From Clostridiales bacterium (lineage in GTDB: Bacteria; Bacillota; Clostridia; Peptostreptococcales; Anaerovoracaceae): a stretch of DNA of 43,710 bases. The notes under the pieces were generated by a model. The model was given only the letters and a program-made list of their open reading frames with translations. It searched no databases and was not told the origin of the DNA. The DNA is taken from assembly GCA_009776955.1 (NCBI GenBank), contig WRMW01000016.1:1-43710 (forward strand). Reading direction: 5' to 3'. Position 1 is the stretch's first letter. Every line of letters starts with the position of its first letter. The position numbers were made by a program, and so were the translations under genes. Positions 32,010-42,488 of this stretch are shown here, in pieces.

Positions 32010-32039
32010 TTGACGAGAACACCAGTTCGGGGGTATAAT
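32010..32039 (+). promoter_or_regulatory. Promoter of the YhcG-type nuclease gene (and probably uvrB)
   Basis: TTGACG at 32010-32015, an 18-bp spacer, and a perfect TATAAT at 32034-32039. The start falls near 32046. The rest of the gap 31902-32128 shows no gene; the opposite strand has only weak -10-like boxes (TAAAAT, TACAAT) for hypC. Confidence 0.75.
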
Positions 32040-32059
32040 TGACTATGGAAAGCAGCCAG

Positions 32060-32104
32060 AGCACAAGCGGATATGCAGTTTGAAGTTTTCAAACCATTTG
32101 TGCT
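32060..32104 (+). promoter_or_regulatory. Nested hairpin in the 5' leader of the YhcG-type gene
   Basis: AGCACAA (32060-32066) pairs with TTGTGCT (32098-32104). Inside, GTTTGAA (32078-32084) and TTCAAAC (32088-32094) form a perfect inverted repeat around GTT. It lies between the promoter and the GAGG ribosome-binding site. It may be an RNA structure or a protein-binding operator for autoregulation. Confidence 0.45.
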
Positions 32105-32128
32105 GAGTATGAATGTGAGGATGATGTG

Positions 32129-33244
32129 ATGGGCAACGAAAGAAAGAGCCTTGGCAAACCGAGGGATGGCGTGGTCATCCCCATGCCTCCTATGCAATCC
32201 GAAATGGATGCGACCTATTTTGAATTGCGCGATTCAATAGTTACACGAATAAAAGAGACACGACAACGATTCATTATGCAGGCAAACTTCGGTATGATTG
32301 AACTGTATTGGCATATCGGGAATGATATTTTACAGCGGCAAGAATCAGAGGGTTGGGGCGCAAAAGTGATAGACCGCCTATCTGCGGATTTGAAAGAGGA
32401 ATTTCCTGAAATGGAGGGGTTCTCCTCGCGTAACCTTGGAAGCATGAAGCGATTTGCAGACACTTGGCCTGATTCCGCAATTTTGCAACAACCTGTTGCA
32501 AAATTACAATGGCGTAGCATACTGAAACTTCTCTCGAAATTGAAAGACAATGCAACAAGGGAACTATATGCGCAAAAGGCGCTCGAAAACGGATGGAGTA
32601 GCAATGTTTTAGACCATATGATCGATTTGCGCTTTGCCGAGAGGGAAGGTAAGGCTGTGACAAATTTCCCTACTGCTCTGCCACCGCTTGATTCAGATAT
32701 GGCTGTGCAGGTGTTCAAAGATCCATATTTGTTTGATTTTATCGGTACGGCTGAAATGCGACGTGAAATAGAAGTAGAGCAGGCTCTTATCGCTCATATC
32801 GAAAAGTTTTTGCTCGAGCTTGGCCAAGGTTTTGCATTTGTTGGTAGGCAAGTGCATTTGGAAGTCGGCGGGGACGATTTCATAATAGATATTTTGTTTT
32901 ATCATCTGAAACTTCGCTGTTTCGTCGTTGTTGAGCTGAAGGCACGCGATTTCAAGCCTGGAGATGTAAGCCAGCTGAGTATGTATCAAAATGTAGTGAA
33001 TGACATTCTTCGGCATTCCGATGACAAACCGACAATAGGATTGTTGCTGGTAAAAGGAAAAAATCAAACGATAGTTGAATACTCGTTGGCAGGATATACA
33101 AATCCAATAGGAGTCGCAGATTGGCAAAATCAGCTTGACACCGCTATGTCGGAGGAAATCAGGTCTAGCTTGCCGACGATTGAAGAAATTGAAAGGGAAA
33201 TGGAGTTTGCTATTGACCACGAACGCATTCAAAATAGTCTCTGA
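32129..33244 (+). CDS. DUF1016 / YhcG-type PD-(D/E)XK nuclease
   Basis: The 371-aa protein has the two-part architecture of YhcG-like proteins. The N-terminal DUF1016 region spans about 25-180 ([52 protein letters not shown]). The C-terminal PD-(D/E)XK nuclease domain spans about 200-345, with the active-site strand pair [24 protein letters not shown] carrying Asp and E-x-K. By family it is linked to recombination and mobile-element or defence loci; its exact job is unknown. ATG 32129 follows GAGG; the GTG just before was not used. AT-richer than its neighbours, so probably acquired. Its last 32 nt overlap the inferred uvrB start. Confidence 0.88.
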   Translation: MGNERKSLGKPRDGVVIPMPPMQSEMDATYFELRDSIVTRIKETRQRFIMQANFGMIELYWHIGNDILQRQESEGWGAKVIDRLSADLKEEFPEMEGFSSRNLGSMKRFADTWPDSAILQQPVAKLQWRSILKLLSKLKDNATRELYAQKALENGWSSNVLDHMIDLRFAEREGKAVTNFPTALPPLDSDMAVQVFKDPYLFDFIGTAEMRREIEVEQALIAHIEKFLLELGQGFAFVGRQVHLEVGGDDFIIDILFYHLKLRCFVVVELKARDFKPGDVSQLSMYQNVVNDILRHSDDKPTIGLLLVKGKNQTIVEYSLAGYTNPIGVADWQNQLDTAMSEEIRSSLPTIEEIEREMEFAIDHERIQNSL

Positions 33245-35192
33245 CTTTAAAATGACGGGTGACCAGCCCAAGGCGGTCGATGACCTTGTTCGGGGCATCG
33301 AGGGCGGGCAGAAGTTTTTGACGCTGCTCGGCGCCACGGGCTCAGGCAAGACCTTCACGATGGCCAACGTGATAGAGCGTGTCCAAAAGCCTACCCTCGT
33401 CATTTCGCACAACAAGACGCTCGCCGCGCAGCTCTGCGGGGAGTTCAAGGAGTTTTTCCCAGAGAACGCGGTTGAGTATTTTGTAAGCTATTACGATTAC
33501 TACCAGCCTGAGGCCTACGTGCCCTCGACCGACACCTATATCGACAAGGACGCGGACATCAACGACGAGATCGACAAGCTGCGGCACTCCGCTACGGCAG
33601 CGGTGAGCGAACGCAGGGATGCCCTCGTGGTCGCAAGCGTCAGCTGCATATACGGCCTCGGCGAGCCGGTCGATTACAAAACCCAGACCCTGTCGCTCCG
33701 GCCTGGCATGGAGAGAGGCCGTCGCGACATCCTCACCAAGCTCGTGGACATCCAGTACAAACGCAACGACCTTGGCTTCGACCGCGGCGATTTCCGCGTG
33801 CGCGGCGACACCATAGACATCTTCCCGGCGGGCGGCGACGCGCCGGTCCGCATAGAGCTGTTTGGTGACGAGATAGAATCCATCAAAGAGATAAACTACG
33901 CCACAGGCGAGGTGGTTGGGGTGCGAAGCCACGTCGCGATCTTCCCCGCCTCGCACTATGTCGCCTCGCCCGAAAAGATGGCGAAGGCCGTGGACTCAAT
34001 CGAAAGCGAGCTTGAGGAAAGGCTTGCATTCTTCAAACGGCAGGGCAAGCTGCTAGAGGCGCAACGCCTTGAACAGCGTGCGCGCTACGACCTTGAAATG
34101 CTGAGGGAAGTCGGCACTTGCAAGGGCATCGAAAACTACGCGCGGCATATCAGCGGGCAGCCGCCGGGCTCACGCCCCTACACGCTTATAGATTATTTCC
34201 CGGATGACTTCCTCGTGATAATAGACGAGAGCCACGTAATGCTCCCGCAACTGCGGGCGATGTATGCGGGCGATCGCTCACGCAAGGAGTCATTGGTCGA
34301 GCACGGATTCCGCCTGCCGTCCGCACTCGACAACAGGCCTCTCAAATTCGAGGAATTTTTGGAGCTTGTGCCGCAATCGGTATTTGTGAGCGCAACGCCG
34401 GCAGAGTTTGAGAAAGAGGCGTCGGGCGGGGTGAGCGCCGAGCAAGTGATAAGACCGACAGGACTTGTGGACCCGGACGTAGAGGTGAGGCCGACCAAGG
34501 GCCAGATAGAGAACCTTATAGACGAGATAAACGATGTGGCCGAGGAGGGCGGGCGCGTGCTCGTCACCGTGCTTACGAAGAAGATGGCGGAAAGCCTTAC
34601 GACCTACCTTATGCAGGCAGGCCTGCGTGTGCGATATATGCACTCCGACGTCCAGACCTTTGAGCGAATGCAGATAATCCGTGACCTCCGCAAGGGCGTC
34701 TTTGACGTGCTTGTGGGCATCAACCTTTTGCGTGAGGGGCTTGACATCCCCGAAGTCCGGCGAGTGGTCATACTCGACGCGGACAAACAAGGCTTTCTAC
34801 GCAACGAGACTTCGCTTGTGCAGACCATCGGACGCGCCGCCAGAAACGTCCACGGCAAGGTCATCATGTACGCGGACGCCGAAAGCGATTCCATGCGTCG
34901 TGCCATTGGCGAAACAAACCGCCGCAGGGCTATACAAATACGGTACAATGAAACGAACGCCATCACGCCCCGCACCATAGAAAAGGCCGTACGCGAAGTC
35001 ATCGAGGCCACCAAGGTCGCCGAGGCCGAGGACGTCTGGTACGAGGCACGGAGCAAAAACGAAATGACGCACAAGGAGCGGCAGGAGTATGCCAAGCGGC
35101 TCGAAAAGGAAATGAAAGACGCCGCTACAAAACTTGAGTTCGAGCGCGCAGCCATACTCCGCGACCGCATAATGGAACTTAAAGCAACATGA
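33213..35192 (+). CDS. uvrB: Excinuclease ABC subunit B
   Basis: DNA-damage verification helicase of nucleotide excision repair, acting with UvrA and UvrC. The 659-aa protein has Walker [13 protein letters not shown] near 39-50, the beta-hairpin region [21 protein letters not shown], helicase motifs [22 protein letters not shown] and QTIGRAARN, and a C-terminal UVR domain. The start is unusual. No ATG precedes [11 protein letters not shown] 33213 has GGAG 7 nt upstream, gives [12 protein letters not shown], and lies inside the preceding nuclease gene. ATG 33252 would remove conserved N-terminal residues and has no ribosome site. It overlaps the next gene by 4 nt. Confidence 0.97.
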   Translation: MTTNAFKIVSDFKMTGDQPKAVDDLVRGIEGGQKFLTLLGATGSGKTFTMANVIERVQKPTLVISHNKTLAAQLCGEFKEFFPENAVEYFVSYYDYYQPEAYVPSTDTYIDKDADINDEIDKLRHSATAAVSERRDALVVASVSCIYGLGEPVDYKTQTLSLRPGMERGRRDILTKLVDIQYKRNDLGFDRGDFRVRGDTIDIFPAGGDAPVRIELFGDEIESIKEINYATGEVVGVRSHVAIFPASHYVASPEKMAKAVDSIESELEERLAFFKRQGKLLEAQRLEQRARYDLEMLREVGTCKGIENYARHISGQPPGSRPYTLIDYFPDDFLVIIDESHVMLPQLRAMYAGDRSRKESLVEHGFRLPSALDNRPLKFEEFLELVPQSVFVSATPAEFEKEASGGVSAEQVIRPTGLVDPDVEVRPTKGQIENLIDEINDVAEEGGRVLVTVLTKKMAESLTTYLMQAGLRVRYMHSDVQTFERMQIIRDLRKGVFDVLVGINLLREGLDIPEVRRVVILDADKQGFLRNETSLVQTIGRAARNVHGKVIMYADAESDSMRRAIGETNRRRAIQIRYNETNAITPRTIEKAVREVIEATKVAEAEDVWYEARSKNEMTHKERQEYAKRLEKEMKDAATKLEFERAAILRDRIMELKAT

Positions 35193-36310
35193 AAATTATA
35201 GCGATTATTATTGCAATATCAATGGCAATTTCAGCCTGTGGCGGCGCACCCCCTGCAGAGCCGCCTGCACCCACTCCCGCCCCGCCGTCCGCACCCCCCG
35301 CCCCGCCCCACATCGACGAGCCGGAGGACCCCCCGCCAGACTTCAGCCACCTAACATTCGTCTCCACGGACACGCAATTCCAGGATGACTGGGCTCTCGT
35401 CAGGGACGCAAGGGGATATATGCAGATGGTGGAGGACGGATTTGACAGCGAACTGGCCGCCGGGCTGATGGCAGATATCGCCGACATCCTCGAACAACGC
35501 AACATCCCATTCGTGTACGTCCTGCCGCCCCCGCGATTCGACATGGATGACCTCCCGATGTCGCAGGATATTGACTTTTTCGGGCAACGCCACGAAAGCT
35601 TTGTCGATGCATTGAAGCAGACCGACATCGACGTGCTCGATGTGCAAAAGGAGCTTGAGGCCGCAGGCGAGCCACACCTCTACCCGTTCAAAACGGATCT
35701 CCACCTTGAAACGGCAGGGGAGTTCCGCACCGCGATGCTGCTCGCCGACAAACTCGGATCGCTAGGCGTCGAGATCAAGGACAGAAACATCGCATTCAAC
35801 GAGGGCAGCTACATAGTGGAGCCGTACGCTTTCAGGGGGTGGATACCCCGTTGGTCTGATGACCCGCGCCCGATAGAGGATGACGTGTTCGAGATTTGGC
35901 TCCCGGAGTTCGACACACGCCTGACGCTCGAAAACCCAAGCGATGACATCGTGAAGCAAGGGACGTTCCAGGAGACGGTGATGAACGGCAAGGAGAAAGA
36001 CGAATCGCTTACGCAGGACCCGAACACAAACTGGGTCACAAATTATATGCAGTGGCCAAGCCCCTATTACACCATCGAAAACCATATGAACGAGGGCGGC
36101 GCCAGACTGCTCGTGCTGCTTGATTCCTACCTGATGCGGGCGGTCGCGTACTTCTCGCTTGGGGTGGGGCACATCACCATCATCGACCCCAGAGAGGAGG
36201 GCGGCGTGGGCCATCTGAACGATGCGATTTTCAGCGGCGACTACGACGCCGTGGTCATCGCCGCCGGTGTGAGGGATTTTTTCCACAGTTTCGCATTAGA
36301 GCACCATTGA
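35189..36310 (+). CDS. Lipoprotein with SGNH/DHHW-like fold
   Basis: Extracytoplasmic lipoprotein of 373 aa. The signal ends ISACGG, with lipidated Cys17, then a Pro/Ala-rich tether to about residue 45. The remainder resembles AlgJ/AlgX or DHHW proteins of the SGNH hydrolase class: the [18 protein letters not shown] block (relatives read D-H/T-HW, here DLHL) and [19 protein letters not shown] followed later by IDPR, where relatives have a DS(F/Y) nucleophile motif. The Trp of the HW motif is replaced by Leu, so catalytic ability is uncertain; related proteins act in cell-envelope glycan acetylation. ATG 35189 overlaps the uvrB stop (ATGA), so it is translated with uvrB although unrelated to repair. 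Confidence 0.72.
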   Translation: MKIIAIIIAISMAISACGGAPPAEPPAPTPAPPSAPPAPPHIDEPEDPPPDFSHLTFVSTDTQFQDDWALVRDARGYMQMVEDGFDSELAAGLMADIADILEQRNIPFVYVLPPPRFDMDDLPMSQDIDFFGQRHESFVDALKQTDIDVLDVQKELEAAGEPHLYPFKTDLHLETAGEFRTAMLLADKLGSLGVEIKDRNIAFNEGSYIVEPYAFRGWIPRWSDDPRPIEDDVFEIWLPEFDTRLTLENPSDDIVKQGTFQETVMNGKEKDESLTQDPNTNWVTNYMQWPSPYYTIENHMNEGGARLLVLLDSYLMRAVAYFSLGVGHITIIDPREEGGVGHLNDAIFSGDYDAVVIAAGVRDFFHSFALEHH

Positions 36311-36366
36311 CAAGTTATTTTCCATTTCAAAAATAATTTGCATTTTTCACAAGTTATTTCTATAAT
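36311..36366 (+). promoter_or_regulatory. Promoter with direct repeats upstream of the AAA/DUF4143 gene
   Basis: TTGCAT at 36338-36343, a 17-bp spacer, and a perfect TATAAT at 36361-36366. CAAGTTATTT occurs at 36311-36320 and again at 36350-36359; the second copy lies in the promoter spacer. Such placement suggests a repressor site. Confidence 0.65.
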
Positions 36367-36390
36367 GAAAAACATGGCGGAGGTGCGAAA

Positions 36391-37590
36391 ATGAACGAAT
36401 TGATTGGGCGAAAGGAATATTTAGAGCAGCTCGCCATGTGGCGGGACGAAAAAGTCATAAAAGTCGTCACTGGCGTCCGCAGATGCGGCAAGTCGACGCT
36501 GCTTGAATTGTTTATAAGTGCGCTGAAGGAGGATGGTGTCTCCGATAAGCAAATTGTGCTCGTCAATTTGGAGGACGAGGGTTTTTCGGAGCTTTTGGAC
36601 TACAAGAAGCTGCATAAATATGTGGAGACCCGCATGGCAAAAGGCAAGCGAACATATGTATTCATAGACGAGGTCCAAAACTGTGTGGATTACGAAAAAG
36701 CGGTTTCCAGCCTGCATCTCAAAAAAAACCTCGACATATACATCACGGGCTCAAACGCATATATGCTGTCCGGCGAATTGGCTACCAAGCTTGCAGGCCG
36801 CTATGTTGAGATTGATATGCTGCCACTCTCTTTCAAGGAATATGGCGAGGCGGTAAGCATCGAGGACAAGCGGAAGCGTTTTGCCAGTTACATGGATATG
36901 GGCGCCTTCCCCTATTCGACCAAGTTTGCGGACAATTCGCTTGCTCACAGCCAATATCTTGAAGGCATTATCAACACAGTGCTTGTCAAAGACATAATGA
37001 CGCGAAAAAGGTTGAGCGATGTCACCTTGGCGAAGTCGATAGCAAGGTTTCTGAGCAGCAGCATAGGAAGCCCCGTTTCCGCCAAGCGGATTGCGGACAC
37101 CCTCACATCCGCCGGTCGCCCAACAGGGGCGGCCACAATTGACATATACCTTGAGGCACTTGTCGACAGCTATTTGTTTTATAAAGTGCATCGCTACGAT
37201 ATCAAGGGGAAAATGAATCTCAAAACCGAGAGCAAGTATTATATTTGCGACACCGGCCTGCGGAATATGATACTCGGCACTACAGGTCAGGATATCGGCT
37301 ACCAAATCGAAAATATCGCTTTCCTGGAATTGTTGAGGCGTGGGCATACAATAAACATCGGCAAGGCGGGTCGCGACACAGAGGTGGATTTTGTAGCTGT
37401 CCGCGACAAGCAGACCGAATACTATCAGGTGTCGGCCTCCGTACTTGACGAAAGCACATTGGAACGCGAGCTTAGGCCGCTGCGGCAGATAAAGGACAAT
37501 CACCCCAAATTCCTGCTTACCCTAGATGAGTTTTCATCCGACCATGACGGCATACAGCAGATTAATTTAATTGATTGGCTGTTGCAATGA
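36391..37590 (+). CDS. AAA_14 / DUF4143 ATPase
   Basis: The 399-aa protein has an N-terminal AAA+ domain with Walker A GVRRCGKSTLL at 28-38, Walker B YVFIDEVQN near 89-97, and the sensor motif YITGSNAYMLSGELATKLAGR. The C-terminal DUF4143 region follows, with a degenerate nuclease-like segment (ENIAFLELLRRGHTINIGKA followed by GRDTEVDFV). Proteins of this type are very common in anaerobic gut bacteria, often in many copies; their function is unknown. ATG 36391 follows GGAGGTG. It has its own promoter and stands between uvrB-lipoprotein and uvrA, so it looks like an insertion in a repair-gene neighbourhood. Confidence 0.93.
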   Translation: MNELIGRKEYLEQLAMWRDEKVIKVVTGVRRCGKSTLLELFISALKEDGVSDKQIVLVNLEDEGFSELLDYKKLHKYVETRMAKGKRTYVFIDEVQNCVDYEKAVSSLHLKKNLDIYITGSNAYMLSGELATKLAGRYVEIDMLPLSFKEYGEAVSIEDKRKRFASYMDMGAFPYSTKFADNSLAHSQYLEGIINTVLVKDIMTRKRLSDVTLAKSIARFLSSSIGSPVSAKRIADTLTSAGRPTGAATIDIYLEALVDSYLFYKVHRYDIKGKMNLKTESKYYICDTGLRNMILGTTGQDIGYQIENIAFLELLRRGHTINIGKAGRDTEVDFVAVRDKQTEYYQVSASVLDESTLERELRPLRQIKDNHPKFLLTLDEFSSDHDGIQQINLIDWLLQ

Positions 37591-37598
37591 ACATACGT

Positions 37599-37627
37599 TT
37601 GCAATTTCCTTCGTTATATAATACAAT
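37599..37627 (+). promoter_or_regulatory. Promoter of uvrA
   Basis: TTGCAA at 37599-37604, a 17-bp spacer, and TACAAT at 37622-37627 (5 of 6). No LexA-type or DinR-type box was recognised by eye. Confidence 0.6.
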
Positions 37628-37662
37628 AGAACGCACAGCCAAGGAGACGGTGATATAGATAA

Positions 37663-40494
37663 ATGAAAGAATTGATAATAAAAGGGGCATCGGAGCATAA
37701 CTTAAAACACATCGACGTGCGGATCCCGCGCGACAAGTTCGTTGTATTGACTGGCTTGTCGGGCAGCGGCAAGTCCTCGCTCGCGTTCGACACCATATAT
37801 GCAGAGGGGCAGCGGCGATATGTCGAGAGCCTGTCGGCTTACGCCCGCATGTTCCTTGGGCGCATGGACAAGCCAGACGTGGAGCTTATCGAAGGGCTTT
37901 CGCCCGCTATCTCCATCGACCAGAAAACGACCCACAACAACCCGCGCTCGACGGTCGGCACCGTCACGGAGATACACGACTACCTGCGCCTGATGTACGC
38001 GCGTATCGGCGTGCCTCACTGTCCTGTGTGCGGGCGCGAGATAACGTCGCAGACCGTCGACCAGATTGCTGACGCTTTGGCGGCGTACCCCGCAGGGACG
38101 CGTATCACCCTGCTCGCGCCCGTCGTTCGTCTCCGCAAGGGCACCCACGAAAAGGTGCTTGAGACCATCCGCAAGGAGGGCTTTGTACGCGTCCGCGTGA
38201 ACGGCGAGGTGCTGACGCTCGGCGAGGACGAGATATCCCTCGACAAAAACTACAAACATACGATAGAGATCGTCGTCGATCGCATAATAATAAAAGAGGA
38301 CGTCATAGGGCGGCTTGCTGAATCCATAGAGACGGCCTTGGCGCATGGCGAGGGCTTGGTAGCCGCCCAGATAGATGATACAGAACGTATGTTCTCCACA
38401 AAGCTCGCCTGCCCTGAGCACGGCGTCAGCATCGAGGAGCTTGAGCCGCGAATGTTCTCATTCAACTCGCCGTTCGGCGCGTGCCCTGTCTGCAACGGCC
38501 TCGGCTTCATTCAGCAGATAGATCCCGCCCTTATCCTTACGCAGCCCGACAAAAGCATCCTGAACGGCGCGCTCGCAGGCATATTCGCAAGCATGGAGTT
38601 CTCTGGCTTCTACCGACAGATGATAGACGCGCTCGCCACCGAGCAAAACGTGGACCTCTCGCTTCCGTGGGATGAACTCCCCGAAAAATTCAAAAAAGAG
38701 GTGCTTTACGGCACGGGCGGACGCCACCTGAAATACACCTACAAAAGCCGCACCACAGGGCGAATCTCCCATATGGACCACCCCTTTGAGGGCGTCCTGA
38801 CCAACCTCGAACGCCGATACCGTGAGACCGCTTCCGAATACATACAGGAAAAGATGGAGCAATACATGAAGCTTGAGCCCTGCGGCACTTGCGGCGGCAG
38901 ACGCCTGAAGCCGGAAGTCCTTGCCGTGACCGTCGGGGGCAAAAACATCGCCGAGCTCTCCGACATGAGCGTACGCACCGCCGGCGATTTCATCGAGGAA
39001 CTAGCAAAGGGTCTCGGCGAAAAAGATGCCGCCATAGCGAGGCAGATACTCAAGGAGATACGTGCAAGGTTTTCGTTCCTCGTCAACGTTGGGCTCGACT
39101 ATCTCACGCTTTCCCGCAGCGCAGGCACCCTCTCAGGCGGTGAGGCGCAGCGCATACGCCTCGCCACGCAGATAGGCAGCGCCCTCGTCGGCGTCATGTA
39201 CATACTCGACGAACCGAGCATAGGCCTCCACCAAAAGGACAACGTAAAGCTCTTAAAAACCCTCCGTGACCTGACCGACCTCGGCAACACCCTTATCGTC
39301 GTCGAGCACGACCAGGAGACGATGGAGTGCGCCGACCATATCATCGACATAGGGCCAGGGGCCGGCATACACGGCGGCGAGATAGTGGCGCAGGGCACGA
39401 TAAAGGACATCATGGCGTGCAAAAAATCCATCACAGGCCAGTTCCTTTCAGGCAAGCGAAAAATCGAAGTCCCAAAGACAAGAAGGCCCGGAAGCGGAAA
39501 CAATATAGTCGTACGCGGTGCGGCCGCCAACAACCTCAAAGGCATCGACGCAGCCTTCCCGCTCGGCAAGTTTATCTGTGTCACGGGCGTGTCTGGCTCG
39601 GGCAAGTCATCCCTTGTCAGCGAGATACTTCACAAGGCGCTCGCAAAGGACGTCAACCGCGCGCATACGCAGCCAGGCCCTCACGCAGGCATCGACGGCG
39701 TGGAGTTCATAGACAAGGTGATAGACATAGACCAGGCGCCCATCGGTCGCACCCCACGGTCAAACCCCGCCACCTACACTGGGCTGTTCACGCCCATACG
39801 CGACCTGTTCGCCGCTCTGCCCGAATCAAAAATAAGGGGCTACGAAAAAGGGCGGTTCAGCTTCAACGTGAAAGGCGGCCGCTGCGAGGCTTGCAAAGGC
39901 GATGGCATCATCAAGATAGAGATGCACTTCCTGCCGGACGTCTACGTCCCCTGCGAGGTATGCAAGGGGCGGCGCTACAACCGCGAAACACTGGAGGTGA
40001 AGTACAAAGGAAAGAACATCTACGAGATACTCGAAATGACAGTCACCGAAGCACACGAGTTCTTCAAGAACATACCCCAGGTGCATCGTCACCTTACGAC
40101 GCTTGCGGACGTGGGCCTCGGCTATATCAAGCTCGGTCAGCCCTCGACGCAGCTTTCGGGCGGAGAGGCGCAGCGTGTCAAACTCGCCACGGAGCTATCG
40201 AAAAGAAGCACGGGCCGCACGTTTTACATACTCGACGAGCCTACGACAGGGCTTCACTTCGCCGACGTCGAAAAACTTACCGAGGTTCTTGACCATCTTG
40301 TCGACAGCGGCAACACCGTCGTCGTCATAGAGCACAACCTTGACGTCATCAAAAGGGCGGATCATATCATAGACCTCGGCCCGGACGGTGGCGACCGTGG
40401 CGGCAAGATAATCGCGGAGGGCACCCCCGAACAGATTGCGAAAGCCAAAAAATCCTACACAGGACAATTTCTGGCAAAAATCCTCACCCCTTAA
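37663..40494 (+). CDS. uvrA: Excinuclease ABC subunit A
   Basis: DNA-damage sensor of nucleotide excision repair that loads UvrB. The 943-aa ABC ATPase without membrane segments has normal length. It carries Walker A motifs GLSGSGKSS (31-39) and GVSGSGKSS (near 640), two LSGGEAQR signatures, [10 protein letters not shown] and [10 protein letters not shown] Walker B regions, and zinc-binding cysteine pairs CPVCG, CPVCNG and CEACKGDG with [12 protein letters not shown] 37663 is preceded by AAGGAGA, a rather distant 15-17 nt away. The TAA stop lies in the first unit of a 20-bp tandem repeat. Confidence 0.98.
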   Translation: MKELIIKGASEHNLKHIDVRIPRDKFVVLTGLSGSGKSSLAFDTIYAEGQRRYVESLSAYARMFLGRMDKPDVELIEGLSPAISIDQKTTHNNPRSTVGTVTEIHDYLRLMYARIGVPHCPVCGREITSQTVDQIADALAAYPAGTRITLLAPVVRLRKGTHEKVLETIRKEGFVRVRVNGEVLTLGEDEISLDKNYKHTIEIVVDRIIIKEDVIGRLAESIETALAHGEGLVAAQIDDTERMFSTKLACPEHGVSIEELEPRMFSFNSPFGACPVCNGLGFIQQIDPALILTQPDKSILNGALAGIFASMEFSGFYRQMIDALATEQNVDLSLPWDELPEKFKKEVLYGTGGRHLKYTYKSRTTGRISHMDHPFEGVLTNLERRYRETASEYIQEKMEQYMKLEPCGTCGGRRLKPEVLAVTVGGKNIAELSDMSVRTAGDFIEELAKGLGEKDAAIARQILKEIRARFSFLVNVGLDYLTLSRSAGTLSGGEAQRIRLATQIGSALVGVMYILDEPSIGLHQKDNVKLLKTLRDLTDLGNTLIVVEHDQETMECADHIIDIGPGAGIHGGEIVAQGTIKDIMACKKSITGQFLSGKRKIEVPKTRRPGSGNNIVVRGAAANNLKGIDAAFPLGKFICVTGVSGSGKSSLVSEILHKALAKDVNRAHTQPGPHAGIDGVEFIDKVIDIDQAPIGRTPRSNPATYTGLFTPIRDLFAALPESKIRGYEKGRFSFNVKGGRCEACKGDGIIKIEMHFLPDVYVPCEVCKGRRYNRETLEVKYKGKNIYEILEMTVTEAHEFFKNIPQVHRHLTTLADVGLGYIKLGQPSTQLSGGEAQRVKLATELSKRSTGRTFYILDEPTTGLHFADVEKLTEVLDHLVDSGNTVVVIEHNLDVIKRADHIIDLGPDGGDRGGKIIAEGTPEQIAKAKKSYTGQFLAKILTP

Positions 40495-40542
40495 AACCCC
40501 CTCCGAGTCCTTAAAACCCCCTCCGAGTCCTTAAAACCCCCT
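40491..40542. repeat. 20-bp tandem repeat, 2.6 copies, between uvrA and the converging lipoprotein gene
   Basis: Unit TTAAAACCCCCTCCGAGTCC occurs at 40491-40510 and 40511-40530 and in part at 40531-40542. The first unit holds the uvrA stop and the last partial unit overlaps the opposite gene's stop. No hairpin is formed. Confidence 0.85.
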
Positions 40543-42130
40543 ACTTCCCCCTATCATAAGCCATTTGTGCCACTCCCAAAAACTCCTCAAGCCCAAACGC
40601 CTCAAACTCGGCCAAGTACCTCCCCCACTCCGCATCGTCAAAAATGTCCCGTGCCCCAGTTATAAAATCGGCCGCCGCCTCTTTTACATGAGCCTCCACC
40701 CGAGTCCGTATACCCTGCACCTGCCGCTCTTCCTCAGGCGTGTATATTAGCACCCCAACATACTCATCCGGCTCAAAACCTTGATAAAGAAGCGCTGTTT
40801 GCGCATTTATATATTCCCCGTCCGTCGTGTTCCCGTCCCACGTCACGCCGCCGGAGTATTTGGGGCGCGACACATAGGGCCCAATTTGCATCAAGTGTTT
40901 GTTTTGCTTGGTATTCCAAAGCTGGTTGATGATGTGGACGGTCGCCGGCGTTCCGTATATGCTCACATCCCCATCCCCTGCAAAGTCCCAGTCCACCCCG
41001 TATTCCCCATACCTGCCCATCAGGCTGGCCTCCTCGCTCAGCATCAAATCGAACAACTTAAAAACTTCTTCCGGGTGTTCGCATGCCGTCGTGATGACGC
41101 CGTTTGGCTTCGGCGTGGGCGTCCAGACCGTCGTCAGCTGCACCCCTTCCGGCCCCATTATTGGCGCTATTCCCACGTACCGCTCCATCAGCTCCGGCGA
41201 GTTTTGCAGCACCGTAAACGTGATGCCTGGCGACAAAAACGCCCCGAGCACGTCCCGCTCGTCGTTCGCCATCTGTTGGAGTTGCTGGTCGTCCTGCGAA
41301 AAACTTAGCGGCGAGTACAGCCCCTCGTCGTACAGCCCCCGCACATACTTCAGCGCCTCCCGCCATTCGTCCTGCTTCGGCGCAAACACCACCTGCCCGT
41401 CCACCGGCACAATCCGCGAGCTGTTTGTGTCGTTGTAAATGAAAGCGTTTATAAGCCAGTCGTATGGTTGTTTTGAATAAAATTGGTCGGTTCCGGCCAT
41501 TGGTATGCGGTCCGGGAACTCGTCACGGAAGGCTCGTAGCATGGCTTGGAATTCATCCGTCGTCCCTGGGGCGCTCAGCCCGAGCGCGTCGAGCCATCCC
41601 TTGTTCACCCACATAAGCTGACGATACCTTGTGATGATGGACGAGGAAAACCCAGGCATGAAATATATCCGCCCATCCGCCGAGGTCATAAAAGTCTGAA
41701 TATTGTGCTCGGGGAGCTCCCCATACAATTTTTTCAGATGGTACCCGTGTTTTTCGATAAGCCCGTCAAGCGCGAGAATCACCCCCGCCTCGCCGTGCTC
41801 TTGGATATTCGGGCTTCTGAAAATATCGTGGCTGTCAAAGCCGATATACGCACACGGAAGTCCTTCGCGGCTCTCTAGCTGCTGCCTCACAATCTGCTCT
41901 GCATCCTCCGCAGGCAGCCACGTCATTTCGATCTTCAGCCCCGTCTGCTCCTCCAGCCAGAGCTTGTACAAGTTTGTGTCGAAGTCCTCTATATAATTGT
42001 TTTGCGGCGCGGTAAGACGCACGACAATCCGCTCGTCCTCGCTGCCCGCAGGCTCTGGCGCACAACCGGCAAGCCCGCAGAGCAAGGCGGCGCATATAAA
42101 CACAGTCAAAGCTTTACGAAAACCCCGCAT
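40541..42130 (-). CDS. Extracellular solute-binding lipoprotein (family 1, LipO-like)
   Basis: A 529-aa secreted lipoprotein. A basic start and hydrophobic core end in the lipobox CGLAGC, with lipidated Cys23. The mature part has the layout of large carbohydrate- or oligosaccharide-binding proteins: VRLTAPQNNYIEDFDTN near the N-terminus, YKLWLEEQTGLKIE, a hinge-region LMWVNKGWLDALGLSAPGTTDEF, and a C-terminal PEEVFKLFDLMLSEEAS. No permease or ATPase gene is adjacent, so its transporter partner, if any, lies elsewhere. ATG 42130 has GAGGT upstream; the frame extends 18 nt further to another ATG. It follows the toxin gene by 28 bp and may be co-transcribed. Confidence 0.85.
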   Translation of the reverse strand: MRGFRKALTVFICAALLCGLAGCAPEPAGSEDERIVVRLTAPQNNYIEDFDTNLYKLWLEEQTGLKIEMTWLPAEDAEQIVRQQLESREGLPCAYIGFDSHDIFRSPNIQEHGEAGVILALDGLIEKHGYHLKKLYGELPEHNIQTFMTSADGRIYFMPGFSSSIITRYRQLMWVNKGWLDALGLSAPGTTDEFQAMLRAFRDEFPDRIPMAGTDQFYSKQPYDWLINAFIYNDTNSSRIVPVDGQVVFAPKQDEWREALKYVRGLYDEGLYSPLSFSQDDQQLQQMANDERDVLGAFLSPGITFTVLQNSPELMERYVGIAPIMGPEGVQLTTVWTPTPKPNGVITTACEHPEEVFKLFDLMLSEEASLMGRYGEYGVDWDFAGDGDVSIYGTPATVHIINQLWNTKQNKHLMQIGPYVSRPKYSGGVTWDGNTTDGEYINAQTALLYQGFEPDEYVGVLIYTPEEERQVQGIRTRVEAHVKEAAADFITGARDIFDDAEWGRYLAEFEAFGLEEFLGVAQMAYDRGK

Positions 42131-42158
42131 ATCATACCTCGCCTGCATTATATCCTTA

Positions 42159-42488
42159 TCACTTTAACGTACCGTCCAACACTTCTTCGACATTTCTGCC
42201 GCTGTACATGATTCGGATGATTGTCACGACTTCGGTTGCATCGTCCGCAACATAGAAAATTGCAAAATTCCCAGAGTTCTTTCTTCTAACTCCACGCGAA
42301 TGCCAAGGCTCTTTTCGCAGAATCGGACAGCCTTTTGGAAGTTCTTCGATTCTGTCAATGGAGTCCATAAGCTTGCTTGTTATCCGTTTTGCGGCATCAG
42401 GAGCAAATAGAGTGTGCGCAATATATTCGTGAATACTTCGAATATCGTACTCTGCTTGCTCTGTAATATAAGTGCGCCAAGCATTCAT
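42159..42488 (-). CDS. RelE/ParE-family toxin
   Basis: A 109-aa toxin of a type II system. ITEQAEYDIRSIHEYI at the N-terminus, the middle PILRKEPWHSRGVRRKN-NFAIFYVAD strands, and the final VVTIIRIMYSGRN are typical of the RelE/ParE fold, with basic and aromatic residues at the end (R, Y, R) as in YoeB/RelE-like members. The start overlaps the antitoxin stop by 4 nt (ATGA). Whether it cleaves mRNA on the ribosome or acts on gyrase cannot be told. Confidence 0.9.
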   Translation of the reverse strand: MNAWRTYITEQAEYDIRSIHEYIAHTLFAPDAAKRITSKLMDSIDRIEELPKGCPILRKEPWHSRGVRRKNSGNFAIFYVADDATEVVTIIRIMYSGRNVEEVLDGTLK

